In this document: positions 34,059 to 42,484 of the stretch, in pieces | How the letters are laid out: the number at the start of each line of letters is the position of its first letter | Position numbering within the stretch: position 1 is the stretch's first letter | Assembly (NCBI GenBank): GCA_963605405.1 | Contig: CAVCUP010000010.1 | Span: 21,834 to 85,833 of the forward strand | Reading direction: 5' to 3' | Source of the DNA: Paratractidigestivibacter sp963605405 | Lineage (GTDB): Bacteria; Actinomycetota; Coriobacteriia; Coriobacteriales; Atopobiaceae | DNA length: 64,000 nt | Position numbers and translations under genes: made by a program | The notes under the pieces: generated by a model | Databases searched by the model: none | What the model was told of the DNA's origin: nothing | The model's input: only the letters and a program-made list of their open reading frames with translations

Positions 34059-34751
34059 TCAGTAATGGCACAAAACGACCCCGCGCTCCTCCACGTACGC
34101 AAGGACGCGCTCGTCGCAGAGGGCATCGAGCTCCCGGACACGCTGGACGTTATAGGAGCTCGACCGATACAGCTCAAGGTCGCAGAACCCGGGGTGGCAC
34201 ATGAGCTCGATATCCTCCCCCTCATGCTCGGCCATGATCCGCAGAAGGGTGTCGGCCGTGGCTGCCTGGTCCCAGAAACCGTCAACGTAGGTGAAGCGCC
34301 CATATCTGCGCAGCTCAACGCCGTATTCATCGGCAAGCTCGCTTGCCACCTCAAGCTGACGCTCATTGAAGTCATGCACGCCGTGGTGGGAGTCAAAGTG
34401 CGTGGGCCGGCGTCCCATCACCTCGATAAACCGCTCGACCTGCGCCTTCCACTCCGCCTTGACCTCGGCCATATTCAACTCGGCCGCATAGACTTCCTTG
34501 CGTGACAAAAACTCACCGTCAGGAGCCGTGAAGGTCCGTCCCGCCGTGAGCGGACGCCCCAACGTCAAATTGAGGTGCACGCCGATGCCCAGCCCGTCAC
34601 AGCCCCGAACCGCCTCACGCGCAAAATCAAGATAGCGGCTGTTGCCAAGCGCCGTCGTAGAGCGCAGGATACCGCGGCGGTACGCCTCCACAATGCCCAG
34701 CGTGTTCGCCTTGGTGTAACCAAGGTCATCTCCGTTGACCACGAACCTCAT
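34059..34751 (-). CDS. ChbG/YdjC-family carbohydrate deacetylase
   Basis: The 230-residue protein has NGDDLGYTKANTLGIVEAY at the start (the metal-binding DD motif), IGVHLNLTLGRPL, and THFDSHHGVH (metal-binding histidines), followed by ELMCHPGFCD. These match YdjC/ChbG enzymes, which remove acetyl groups from N-acetylated disaccharides such as chitobiose derivatives. It is third in a leftward operon after PTS EIIC and EIIB, so it probably processes the imported, phosphorylated sugar. GAGGAG lies seven bases before the ATG at 34751. Confidence 0.92.
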   Translation of the reverse strand: MRFVVNGDDLGYTKANTLGIVEAYRRGILRSTTALGNSRYLDFAREAVRGCDGLGIGVHLNLTLGRPLTAGRTFTAPDGEFLSRKEVYAAELNMAEVKAEWKAQVERFIEVMGRRPTHFDSHHGVHDFNERQLEVASELADEYGVELRRYGRFTYVDGFWDQAATADTLLRIMAEHEGEDIELMCHPGFCDLELYRSSSYNVQRVRELDALCDERVLAYVEERGVVLCHY

Positions 34752-34778
34752 AATCAAACTCCTCACAAACGAGAAAAC

Positions 34779-34808
34779 GAGGCGCCCCGCCGCGCAGGAC
34801 GCCTCGCA
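34779..34808 (-). terminator. Hairpin between EIIB and the deacetylase gene
   Basis: CGAGGCG and CGCCTCG arms enclose a 15-base GC-rich loop in the intergenic space. There is no clear T run, so it may attenuate transcription or protect the EIIB transcript end rather than fully terminate. Confidence 0.45.
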
Positions 34809-34850
34809 ATCGATCAGATAAACCGCGAGCGATTGAGCTGTCGCCCGTAT

Positions 34851-35153
34851 TTAGTCTCCGAGCGCCTTCTTAACCTGAGCGATGACCTTAGCCCCGTCCA
34901 TCATGCCATACGCCATCATGTCGATGGACTCAACAGGCTTCTCGGGGAAAAGTCCCTGGATACGGGCGAGCTCGAAGCGGACCTGGGGCCCAAGGAGAAT
35001 AACGTCGGCATCGGCGCCGAAGGACTGCGCCTCAGAGATGGGGTGCGCGGCGATGGTGGCCTCGTAGCCCTGGTCGTCGGCGGCCTTCTGCATCTTGGTC
35101 ACGAGCAGGCTGGTGGACATACCCGCGGCGCAGAACAGGACGATATTACGCAT
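34851..35153 (-). CDS. PTS system EIIB component, lactose/cellobiose type
   Basis: The 100-residue protein MRNIVLFCAAGMSTSLLVTK carries the phosphorylated Cys at residue 8 in the family loop, followed by ILLGPQVRFEL. It passes phosphate from EIIA to the sugar during uptake through EIIC. It lies about 100 bases after the EIIC gene. The matching EIIA is encoded in the divergent operon at 39117. Confidence 0.95.
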   Translation of the reverse strand: MRNIVLFCAAGMSTSLLVTKMQKAADDQGYEATIAAHPISEAQSFGADADVILLGPQVRFELARIQGLFPEKPVESIDMMAYGMMDGAKVIAQVKKALGD

Positions 35154-35252
35154 GGTAGTTTCCTTTCGGTCGCGCCCGCTCGGCGGACGTGCGGTTGACT
35201 AATCAGAATTCTAACTGTCTGGAAAGAATACGCTTGGAGCTTCTCTCGGTTT

Positions 35253-36581
35253 CTACTCGGCGGCCTGCGCGTTCTCGGCGTCGACAAGGGTCTTGTCGTA
35301 GGCGCGGATGAACGGAGTGCAGATCACGAAGTCGACGGCGAGGAGCACGAACCACAGGACGATGGTCTTGGGGTCCATCGTGGAGAGGAACGCCTGCAGG
35401 GGTCCGGGAACGGTGAAGGGCAGCGTGATGTAGAACTTGCCGAGGATGCCGGCGTCGGCCAGCAGGTAGTAGCTGGAGAAGTTGATAATCGAGCAGATCA
35501 GCAGCGGGATATAGGTGAAGACGTTGAGAACGGTCGGCAGGCCGAAAATCATCGGCTCGTTGATGTTAAAGAGGCAGGGCACCGAGGCGACCTTGGCCAC
35601 GCTCCTGAGCTGCGAGGACTTGGCAAAGACCAGAACGACGAGCAGAATGGCCAGGTAGGTGATCCAGCCGCCGAAGGCGCTGTTGGAGTAACCGGCAAAG
35701 ATGTACTGCATGGGCTCGCCGGCCTGGTAGGCCTCGAGGTTGGCGGCGACGGCGGCGGTGGTGATGGGGCTCGTCACGACGGAGACCATGTTGGCGCCGT
35801 GGATGCCGAAGAACCAGAAGGTGGTCATGATGAAGTTGATGACCAGGACAGAGGGCAGGCTGCCGGTGGCGGAGAGCAGCGGCTGGAAAATCGTGTAGAC
35901 GAGCGAAGTCAGGCCGGCGCCGGTGAGGCTCGTGCACAGGACGTTGAGCAGGGTGAAGCCGACGACGGAGATGACCATGGGGATAAGCACGTTGAACGGC
36001 GCGGCGACGTTGGGCGGCACGGTATCGGGCAGCTTGATGCTCACGTTGTGCACAGCGCACTGGTGGTTGATCTCGACGACAGCCAGCGCCACGATCATGG
36101 CACCGAACATGTAGGAGGCGCCGAGCTTGGCAATGGTGATCGTGCCCGCCGAGAGATCAACGGCCTCGCTCACGCACAGGAACACGAGTAGCGCGCACAA
36201 GGCGTTGTTCACGCCGTCCATCTTGTAAGTCTTGGCGAGCTCGTACGCCACGCCGCAGACCACGTAGAGCGAGATAACGCCGATGGTCATGTAGTACGGG
36301 ACCATCAGGACACTTGCGTTGGCGGTCGCCCACGAGGACCAGGCAAGAAGGAAATCGAAGAAGAAGTTGCCGCCGGTCAGGCCCGAGGGAACGGGAGGCG
36401 CGGCGAGAAGGCACGCGAAGCCGCCGACGATCGTGATAGGAATCATGACCGTCATGCCGTCGCGGACCGCGGCCAGGAACTTCTGCTGAGAGATCTTCAT
36501 ACCGACGGGAACGACGGTGCGCTCCATCACTGCTTGGAACTTGTCCATAAAGGACTGCTTTGGTGCGGTGGCCTCACTCAT
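35253..36581 (-). CDS. PTS system EIIC component, lactose/cellobiose type
   Basis: The 442-residue membrane protein has about ten transmembrane segments and family signatures FLAAVRDGMTVMIPITIVGGF near the N terminus, FWFFGIHGANMV in the middle, and NINEPMIFGLPTVLN towards the C terminus. The last two form the sugar-binding region of EIIC. It imports a beta-linked disaccharide with phosphorylation. GGGAAG lies just before the ATG at 36581, and the upstream region holds operators shared with the divergent ceramidase-like gene. Confidence 0.94.
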   Translation of the reverse strand: MSEATAPKQSFMDKFQAVMERTVVPVGMKISQQKFLAAVRDGMTVMIPITIVGGFACLLAAPPVPSGLTGGNFFFDFLLAWSSWATANASVLMVPYYMTIGVISLYVVCGVAYELAKTYKMDGVNNALCALLVFLCVSEAVDLSAGTITIAKLGASYMFGAMIVALAVVEINHQCAVHNVSIKLPDTVPPNVAAPFNVLIPMVISVVGFTLLNVLCTSLTGAGLTSLVYTIFQPLLSATGSLPSVLVINFIMTTFWFFGIHGANMVSVVTSPITTAAVAANLEAYQAGEPMQYIFAGYSNSAFGGWITYLAILLVVLVFAKSSQLRSVAKVASVPCLFNINEPMIFGLPTVLNVFTYIPLLICSIINFSSYYLLADAGILGKFYITLPFTVPGPLQAFLSTMDPKTIVLWFVLLAVDFVICTPFIRAYDKTLVDAENAQAAE

Positions 36582-36659
36582 GGGGGCTTCCCTTCTCTCT
36601 AGTCGATCGGGTCGTTAGCGCGGCCAGTGCGCTTTGCGATTCAGAATGTATGCGAAATT

Positions 36660-36725
36660 GAATGGCCATTCAACCTAAATACCATTTACCGATTCATCCA
36701 TTCGGCAAACGGTAAATGGCCATTC
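36660..36725. promoter_or_regulatory. Paired operators between the two PTS transcription units
   Basis: GAATGGCCATTC (36660-36671) is a perfect palindrome. A second near copy, AAATGGCCATTC, occupies about 36714-36725. Between them CCATTTACCG (36682-36691) pairs with CGGTAAATGG (36710-36719). The sites lie in the divergent promoter region and are likely bound by the RpiR-type regulator encoded at 38035. Confidence 0.7.
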
Positions 36726-36773
36726 ATCGTGTATGCTAGTCGCCAATAGCCGCCCAGACTCTCCAAGGAAGTG

Positions 36774-38009
36774 ATGAATACCGTGTTTTACATCGGGTTT
36801 GATAAAACTGACATCACACCTTCCGCTCCATGCCGCATGGCAGGGTATAGTCGCGAAGGCTTAAGTACTTCGATTCTAGACCCCATTCAAATCAATTCAT
36901 GCTCATTCAAGATGAATGACGAAACGTTCATTCTCACCGTGCTCGACTCAATTATGTTGGAAAGCGAGTTCTGCGACCTGGTGAAGGCGGGCGTCACGGC
37001 GGCCACCGGAGTGGCGGCCGACCATATCGTGGTGGCCTGCATCCACACGCACTCGGCGCCCGCCTTCTTTAAGCTTGCCTTCGAGGACACCGTGGTCGAG
37101 CCCACGCTTCGCGCCGAGGCGCTGGCCAAGATGACCCAGAGCGCCGCCGCGGCCCATGCCCGCATGGTGCCCGCCAACTGCACGTTTGAGTCGATGGAGG
37201 TCGAGGGTCTCTACGGCAACCGCAACGTCAAGGGCGGCGTCGAGGATAAGCGCTGCTATCTCGCGTCGTTTACCGGCGAGAACGGTTCCCCGCTGGGTGC
37301 TGTCTTCAATATCTCCGCTCACCCCACGATTCTCAACGGCTCGAGCACCGCGCTCTCGGCCGACCTCATCGGCCAGGTCCGTCTGCGCCTCGAGCGCGAG
37401 CTCGGCTGCGGGGTCCTGTGCACCAACGGCACCTGTGGCGACGTCTCGACCCGCTTCTACCGCAAGGCCTCGGGCATGGACGAGCTCATGGGCACCGCAG
37501 ACGCGCTCTTCTCGCAGTTCGTGGAGAAGCGCGAGCAGATCGGGCTTCCCACCTTCGGCCAGCCGCTATCCGGACGCGTCGAGCACCCGGCGACCTTCGA
37601 CGCCGCGACCGACGCGGACTGGCAGGAGATGACCGCGCGCCTGCAGGCCGACCTGGACTCCGCTGGCCCCTCCCCTATGACGAGCTTCCTTATGGAGCGC
37701 CAAAAGATCAAGGCCCGCACGAGCCCGATTCACCTGAACCTCATCAGCCAGTTCTACGTCTTCGGCAATCTCATCGTGGTGGCGCTACCAGGCGATATCT
37801 GCAGCGAGCTGGGCCGCCGCATAAAAGCTGCCTTCCCCACCCACCAGGTCGTGATCATCGGCTACGCCAACACCTACTGCAACTACCTGGTGCCCGACTG
37901 CGACTACGGCAAGTACTTCGAGACGTACAACTCGCGCCTGGCCCGCGGCGAGGCCGACGCCTTTGTTGCCCAGGTAATTGGTAGCATTGAGTCATTGATT
38001 GCTGAATAG
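36774..38009 (+). CDS. Neutral/alkaline ceramidase-like hydrolase
   Basis: The 411-residue protein matches the N-terminal catalytic domain of neutral ceramidases: IGFDKTDITPSAPCRMAGYS at the start, the zinc motif HTHSAP at about 91-96, a further His in FNISAHPTIL (183), and the nucleophile motif NGTCGDVSTRF with GDVS at about 222-225. There is no signal peptide, unlike secreted ceramidases, so it acts in the cytoplasm, probably on an amide in an imported glycoconjugate rather than on free ceramide. The ATG at 36774 sits four bases after AAGGA; a GTG at 36771 is too close. It leads the rightward operon of the PTS regulon. Confidence 0.8.
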   Translation: MNTVFYIGFDKTDITPSAPCRMAGYSREGLSTSILDPIQINSCSFKMNDETFILTVLDSIMLESEFCDLVKAGVTAATGVAADHIVVACIHTHSAPAFFKLAFEDTVVEPTLRAEALAKMTQSAAAAHARMVPANCTFESMEVEGLYGNRNVKGGVEDKRCYLASFTGENGSPLGAVFNISAHPTILNGSSTALSADLIGQVRLRLERELGCGVLCTNGTCGDVSTRFYRKASGMDELMGTADALFSQFVEKREQIGLPTFGQPLSGRVEHPATFDAATDADWQEMTARLQADLDSAGPSPMTSFLMERQKIKARTSPIHLNLISQFYVFGNLIVVALPGDICSELGRRIKAAFPTHQVVIIGYANTYCNYLVPDCDYGKYFETYNSRLARGEADAFVAQVIGSIESLIAE

Positions 38010-38034
38010 CTATTCACTGACCCCTGGAGGAGCC

Positions 38035-38787
38035 ATGAACCCGTTCGAGCAGATGGAACTCAAGCAGAGTGCGTTCACCGCCACCGACCGCGAGGTCCAC
38101 GACATGGTCGTGAACAACGTTGACGACGTGCTGCGCGGAAGCGCCACGTCACTGGCCCGCGACTTCAACATCTCGCAGCCCGCCATCACTCGCTTTTGCA
38201 AGAAACTCGGTTACAACGGGTTCGCCGAGTTCAAGAGCGCTCTGTACCAGTACCACAAGTCGGCCGCGATGTCCGACTCGCCCGAGACGGCCGTAGACTG
38301 GTACTGCAAACTGCTGCAGAGCCTGCCCGCCGCGATGAACGAGGCCGACGTCGACGGCATCGCGACGAGACTAGCCTCTTCCCGTCAGGTCGTGACGACG
38401 GGCTTCCACAAGAGCGCGCTGCCCGCACAGCTCCTCGACCTCAACCTGGTCAAGTTCGGCATCCTCTCGAAGTTCAGCTCATACGATCAGCTCACCACTT
38501 CCCAACGCTCATACACGAGTGACGACACGCTGGTGGTCTTCTCGGCCGCGAGCGACGTCTATAAGGAAACGCTCGCGTCGATCCGCGAGAACGACGCGGC
38601 ACGTCAGCCTCACATCGTCCTCGTCACCATGAGCACGCGTAGCCCGCTGCGCAAGCTTGTCGACGACGTCGTCTGGCTGCCGAGTTACCAGAACCAGCGA
38701 TACACGCAGTACTTGGAGAGCCAGGTCAGCGCCATGGTTTTTGTGGACCTGCTCACCAACGCGTTAGCACAGAAGGCCTCGGCGTAA
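38035..38787 (+). CDS. RpiR-family (MurR/RpiR) transcriptional regulator
   Basis: The 250-residue protein has an N-terminal helix-turn-helix (SATSLARDFNISQPAITRFC, then KKLGYNGFAEFK) and a C-terminal SIS sugar-phosphate-binding domain (VVTTGFHKSALPAQLLDL, VVFSAASDVYKETLA). It should sense the phosphorylated sugar brought in by the PTS and control both divergent units. GGAGGAG lies four bases before the ATG at 38035, which follows the ceramidase-like gene by 25 bases. Confidence 0.92.
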   Translation: MNPFEQMELKQSAFTATDREVHDMVVNNVDDVLRGSATSLARDFNISQPAITRFCKKLGYNGFAEFKSALYQYHKSAAMSDSPETAVDWYCKLLQSLPAAMNEADVDGIATRLASSRQVVTTGFHKSALPAQLLDLNLVKFGILSKFSSYDQLTTSQRSYTSDDTLVVFSAASDVYKETLASIRENDAARQPHIVLVTMSTRSPLRKLVDDVVWLPSYQNQRYTQYLESQVSAMVFVDLLTNALAQKASA

Positions 38788-38837
38788 GACCGGGGCAACG
38801 ACCGGGGCCGCGGGCCCCACAGAAGAAGGGACTGACC

Positions 38838-39047
38838 ATGATCGGCATCAACTGCACTATGTACCACGACAAGCTCCGCGCCTACGTCGAGGCGATGGAC
38901 TCCCCCAAGTGCACCTACGTCAGCGAAACCGCGATGGAGGTCCTCTTCGAAACCACCGACGACGCCCTGGCCTTGACCGAGGTAAAGAAGGCCCTGAAGG
39001 CCACGCCGGAGTTCAAGGCCGTCTATTTCCAGATTCACCAGAAGTAA
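38838..39047 (+). CDS. Small unrecognised protein in the PTS operon
   Basis: The 69-residue acidic protein starts MIGINCTMYHDKLRAYVEAM and ends AVYFQIHQK. It has no signal peptide or membrane segment. A good ribosome site (GAAGGGA) precedes the ATG at 38838, and it sits between the RpiR and EIIA genes on the same strand with short spacers. Alternating helix and strand tendency suggests a small alpha/beta fold. I do not recognise the family; a role linked to the PTS is suggested only by position. Confidence 0.7.
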   Translation: MIGINCTMYHDKLRAYVEAMDSPKCTYVSETAMEVLFETTDDALALTEVKKALKATPEFKAVYFQIHQK

Positions 39048-39116
39048 CGGTTCCTCCGACCATCCCATCAAATAAACCGCACGTAAACCAGCGTTTTAGC
39101 GAGAAAGGACCAGCTG

Positions 39117-39440
39117 ATGTCCCCCGAAGTCGAAACCGCGAGCTTCCAGATCATCGCGTCCGTGGGAACCGCCCGATCCAACTACATCGAGGCCATCGAC
39201 AAGGCCGCTGCCGGCGACTTCGACGCCGCCGACGCGCTCATCGCCGAGGGCGAGCAGATCTTTACCGCCGGTCACAACGCCCACTTCGGCCTCATTCAAA
39301 AGGAGGCCGAGGGCAACCCGAGCGAGTTCGCGCTGATTCTGATGCACGCCGAGGACCAGCTCATGAGCGCCGAGGGCTTCGGCATCCTTGCCAAGAAGTT
39401 CGTCGCGCTCTACCGCAAGCTGGCCGAGCAGGGGGCTTAA
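39117..39440 (+). CDS. PTS system EIIA component, lactose/cellobiose type
   Basis: The 107-residue helical protein contains SFQIIASVGTARSNYIEAID, then AHFGLIQKEA and ALILMHAEDQLM with the phosphorylated His at about residue 77. It takes phosphate from HPr and gives it to EIIB (34851). GAAAGGA lies upstream of the ATG at 39117. That EIIA is in the divergent unit from EIIB and EIIC implies that both units are induced together. Confidence 0.95.
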   Translation: MSPEVETASFQIIASVGTARSNYIEAIDKAAAGDFDAADALIAEGEQIFTAGHNAHFGLIQKEAEGNPSEFALILMHAEDQLMSAEGFGILAKKFVALYRKLAEQGA

Positions 39441-39481
39441 GGAGAAGCGGCCCAAACACCGCGATCGACTCATATTCAGCG

Positions 39482-40474
39482 CTACAGAGAGGCGCGTCTG
39501 GCCACCTTCGGCTCGGCGCGCCTCTCTTGCGTCGAGCGGGTACGGAGAAGGTCGACGCAATCGGCGGCCATCTGCTCCATAGGGATTTCGACGCAGGTGA
39601 GGGGTGGGAAACCGTGCTCCGCATACTCGCGCACGCCGGTGCCGACGGCGAGCACGCCCACCCGCGAGGGGACATCGACACCGCGTGCATGCAGGGCATG
39701 GAGCGCCCCCATAGCCACATTGTCGCCCGGAGCGAAGACCCAGCAAAGATCGTCCAACGAAGGCAGGGACGCGACGGCCTCGAAACCCGCGTCGGCGCTC
39801 ACCTGCGATACGACGACGCGGCGGGCACGGATGCCCTTCTCGGCCAAGGAGTCGATAAACGTCTCCTCACGCACCCTGGACCCCCCGAAGGCCGCGGGCG
39901 AAGTGAGGCAGAGCGCCTCGCCGGTTGCGCCGCGTGCTACGGCGGAATCAATCACCAGCTGAGCGGCAAGACGACCCACCTCGGCATCGTCGACCGCGAC
40001 TGAACCCACACCGTCAAGCCGGCGGTTGTACAGCGCCACCGGAACAAGCGGCGGTTTTTCGGCAAGAAACTTCAGATCGGTAGCTTCAGCGTTGGCAATG
40101 ACGGCAAGGTCGAACGTCGGGGCCCCCGCCAGCGACGAGGCTCCGGACAGCTCGCCCGCATGGTAGGAGACCACCGCGACGTCCCACTCCAGCCGCCTCT
40201 CCTCGATGGCGGCGTGAAGCCCTCCGAGGAAGCGCGCAAGCATCGACTCACGGTAGTCGTCGGCCCAGAAGAGCGCGAGAGTCTGACGGCCGGCGCCGCC
40301 GCGGAGGGTTCGGGCAGCCGCATTGGGGACGTATCCAAGCTCGCGCATGGCCTCTCGCACGCGTTTCTGCGTTGCTTCCGAAATCTTGCGGGCCTCTCCC
40401 TGCCCCCGGGCCACGATAGAAACCGTGCTCAGCGAGACACCGGAGCGCTGTGCCACGTCCTTGAGGGTCGCCAT
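39482..40474 (-). CDS. LacI-family transcriptional regulator
   Basis: The 330-residue protein begins MATLKDVAQRSGVSLSTVSI, followed by KRVREAMRELGYVPNAAART, which is the LacI helix-turn-helix and hinge helix; a periplasmic-binding-type sensor domain follows. The ATG at 40474 has AAGGTGGA upstream. It faces away from the AtuA operon, and three ACAACGTTG-type operators lie in the intergenic region, so it should repress itself and that operon. The last codons form part of a GC-rich hairpin (39486-39496 with 39517-39527) that may terminate the convergent EIIA transcript. Confidence 0.93.
   Translation of the reverse strand: MATLKDVAQRSGVSLSTVSIVARGQGEARKISEATQKRVREAMRELGYVPNAAARTLRGGAGRQTLALFWADDYRESMLARFLGGLHAAIEERRLEWDVAVVSYHAGELSGASSLAGAPTFDLAVIANAEATDLKFLAEKPPLVPVALYNRRLDGVGSVAVDDAEVGRLAAQLVIDSAVARGATGEALCLTSPAAFGGSRVREETFIDSLAEKGIRARRVVVSQVSADAGFEAVASLPSLDDLCWVFAPGDNVAMGALHALHARGVDVPSRVGVLAVGTGVREYAEHGFPPLTCVEIPMEQMAADCVDLLRTRSTQERRAEPKVARRASL
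39486..39527 (+). terminator. Hairpin in the lacI-type 3' coding end facing EIIA
   Basis: AGAGAGGCGCG pairs perfectly with CGCGCCTCTCT around a 20-base loop; the following bases are only weakly T-rich. It lies 45 bases after the EIIA stop and overlaps the last codons of the opposing regulator gene. Confidence 0.5.
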
Positions 40475-40562
40475 ATTCCACCTTCCGTTTAGGGGCGAGG
40501 CGTCGCGCGCTTCTCGGCCCGGCAGCATGGCGAGAAATGCTAGCACAACGCTCTCGCGGCAA

Positions 40563-40576
40563 CTACAACGTTGCAC
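40563..40576. promoter_or_regulatory. LacI-type operator O1
   Basis: CTACAACGTTGCAC is an imperfect palindrome with the central CG of LacI-family sites. It lies about 90 bases upstream of the regulator start codon. Confidence 0.65.
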
Positions 40577-40682
40577 CCCGTGCATCCAGCTTGTTCTGCG
40601 CAACTGCGACGCCCACCCAGCTGACGCCAGCCCGTCAACTTCAGCAAACGCGATTGTTTGAAATCAGCGCTTGACGCTGTTT

Positions 40683-40722
40683 AGTACAACGTTGTACTAT
40701 TCGTTTGGGTACAACGTTGCAC
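40683..40722. promoter_or_regulatory. LacI-type operators O2 and O3
   Basis: AGTACAACGTTGTACT (40683-40698) is a perfect 16-base palindrome, and GTACAACGTTGCAC (40709-40722) is a near copy starting 26 bases downstream. Both precede the AtuA-type gene at 40790. Together with O1 they suggest looping or cooperative repression by the divergent LacI-family protein. Confidence 0.8.
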
Positions 40723-40789
40723 TGCTTTGTACCTGCGCGGATAGGCCAGTTATCCGCGCCCTTTCTCACACATCACGTTAGGACGAAGC

Positions 40790-42178
40790 ATGAAGACCAT
40801 TCGCATTGGCTCCGGCGCCGGCTATGGCGGCGACCGCATCGAGCCGGCCATCGACCTCATCATGCGAGGCGAGCTCGACTACATCATCTTCGAGTGCCTG
40901 GCGGAGCGCACCGTGTCCATCGCGCAGAAGCGCAGGCGCGAGAACCCCAATCTCGGTTATAACGACCTGTTCGACTACCGCTTCACCCGCATCCTCGACG
41001 CGCTCGCGCAGCTGCGCGCCGAGGGCAAGGCAGCACCGCGCGTGGTCACCAACATGGGTGCGGCCAACCCCGCCGCCGCAGCCGCCCATTGCCGCGAGAT
41101 GGCGACCGAGCGCGGCCTCTCCGGGCTTCGCATCGCCTGCGTCACCGGCGACGACAAGACTAACGAGCTCGACCGCTACCTGGACTTCGTCACCATCGAG
41201 ACGGGCGCCCCTCTCTCGGCTATCGATGGCGAGATCCTCTCGGCAAACGGCTACATCGGCTGCGCCGGCATCGTTTCCGCGCTCGAGGCGGGCGCGGACA
41301 TCGTGATCACCGGCCGCGTCGCCGACCCGTCCTTGGCCCTCGGCCCCTTGGTTCACGAGTTCGGCTGGGCGATGGACGACTACGAACGCCTGGGCCGCGG
41401 TACCTGGGTCGGGCATCTCCTCGAGTGCGCGGGCCAGGTCACCGGCGGCTACTTCGCCGACCCCGGCTTCAAGGATGTGCCCGACCTCTGGAATCTCGGC
41501 TTCCCCATCATCGAGGTCGACGAGAACGGAAACGGCCTTGTCACCAAGCTGCCCGGCACCGGCGGCATCGTGAGCGAGGCCACCGTCCAGGAGCAGTCCC
41601 TCTACGAGATCCAGGACCCCGAGAACTACTTCACGCCCGACGTCATCGCTGACTTCTCGCAGATCTGTATCGAGCAGGACGGCGAGGACCGCGTGCGCAT
41701 CCACGGCGCCGACGGCAAGGCCCCCAACGGCTTCTACAAGACGAGCGTCGGCTACCACGACTGCTTCATCGGCGAGGGACAGATCAGCTACGGCGGGCTC
41801 AACGCTCTGCCCAAGGCCGAGCTCGCGCGCATGATCATCGAGAAACGCTTCGAACTCATCGGCCTCGAGGCGGAGGAAACGCGCTTCGACTACATCGGCG
41901 TCAACTCGTTGTTCGGCAACAAGATCAGCGACGCGATTCGGGGCGACTCAGACTGCTCAACCTGCACGGCGCCCACCGAGGTGCGCCTACGCGTCGCCGC
42001 CCGCACCAAGACGGCCGAGGCGGCCCGTGAGGTCGGCCGGGAGGTCGAGGCCCTCTACACCAATGGCCCCTCGGGCGGCGGCGGGGCCACGGCAAGCGTC
42101 CGCGACATCGTGTCCATCGCCAGCATCCTCATCCCTTCCGACCACTTCCACGTGGACGTAAAGCTCCTGGAGGCGTAA
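40790..42178 (+). CDS. AtuA-family (DUF1446) acyclic terpene/acyl-CoA utilisation protein
   Basis: The 462-residue protein has IRIGSGAGYGGDRIEPAIDL at the start, LDYIIFECLAERT, VTNMGAANPAAA and ADIVITGRVADPSLALGPL, the repeated signatures of the AtuA family. AtuA is linked to citronellol/geraniol breakdown in Pseudomonas, but its reaction is poorly defined. Here it heads a three-gene operon with a small AtuA-related protein and a 3-hydroxyacyl-CoA dehydrogenase, which suggests catabolism of an acyl-CoA substrate under control of a LacI-type repressor. Confidence 0.88.
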   Translation: MKTIRIGSGAGYGGDRIEPAIDLIMRGELDYIIFECLAERTVSIAQKRRRENPNLGYNDLFDYRFTRILDALAQLRAEGKAAPRVVTNMGAANPAAAAAHCREMATERGLSGLRIACVTGDDKTNELDRYLDFVTIETGAPLSAIDGEILSANGYIGCAGIVSALEAGADIVITGRVADPSLALGPLVHEFGWAMDDYERLGRGTWVGHLLECAGQVTGGYFADPGFKDVPDLWNLGFPIIEVDENGNGLVTKLPGTGGIVSEATVQEQSLYEIQDPENYFTPDVIADFSQICIEQDGEDRVRIHGADGKAPNGFYKTSVGYHDCFIGEGQISYGGLNALPKAELARMIIEKRFELIGLEAEETRFDYIGVNSLFGNKISDAIRGDSDCSTCTAPTEVRLRVAARTKTAEAAREVGREVEALYTNGPSGGGGATASVRDIVSIASILIPSDHFHVDVKLLEA

Positions 42179-42182
42179 CAGC

Positions 42183-42482
42183 ATGAAGCTCAAGTCAATC
42201 GCCCACTCCCGCACCGGGGACAAGGGCAACATCTCGGTCATCTCCGTCATCGCCTACGACAAGAAGGACTTCCCCCTGCTCAAGGAGCGCGTGAGCGCCG
42301 AGCGCGTGTCGAGCTACTTCTCCGAGCTTGCCCACGGCGAGGTCACCCGCTACGAGATCGCCAGCATCGGTGCGCTCAACTTCGAGCTCAAGGCCGCGCT
42401 CGGAGGCGGCGTAACGCGCTCTCTTGCGCTTGATATGCACGGCAAGAGCCTCGGCTCGGCACTTCTCGAGATGGAGGTCTAG
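42183..42482 (+). CDS. AtuA-related small protein
   Basis: The 99-residue protein starts MKLKSIAHSRTGDKGNISVI, the signature of the short domain often fused to, or encoded next to, AtuA proteins, and ends in a beta-rich stretch (TRSLALDMHGKSLGSALLEM). It starts only four bases after the AtuA-type stop and is expected to form a complex with that protein. Its function alone is not known. Confidence 0.88.
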   Translation: MKLKSIAHSRTGDKGNISVISVIAYDKKDFPLLKERVSAERVSSYFSELAHGEVTRYEIASIGALNFELKAALGGGVTRSLALDMHGKSLGSALLEMEV

Positions 42483-42484
42483 CA

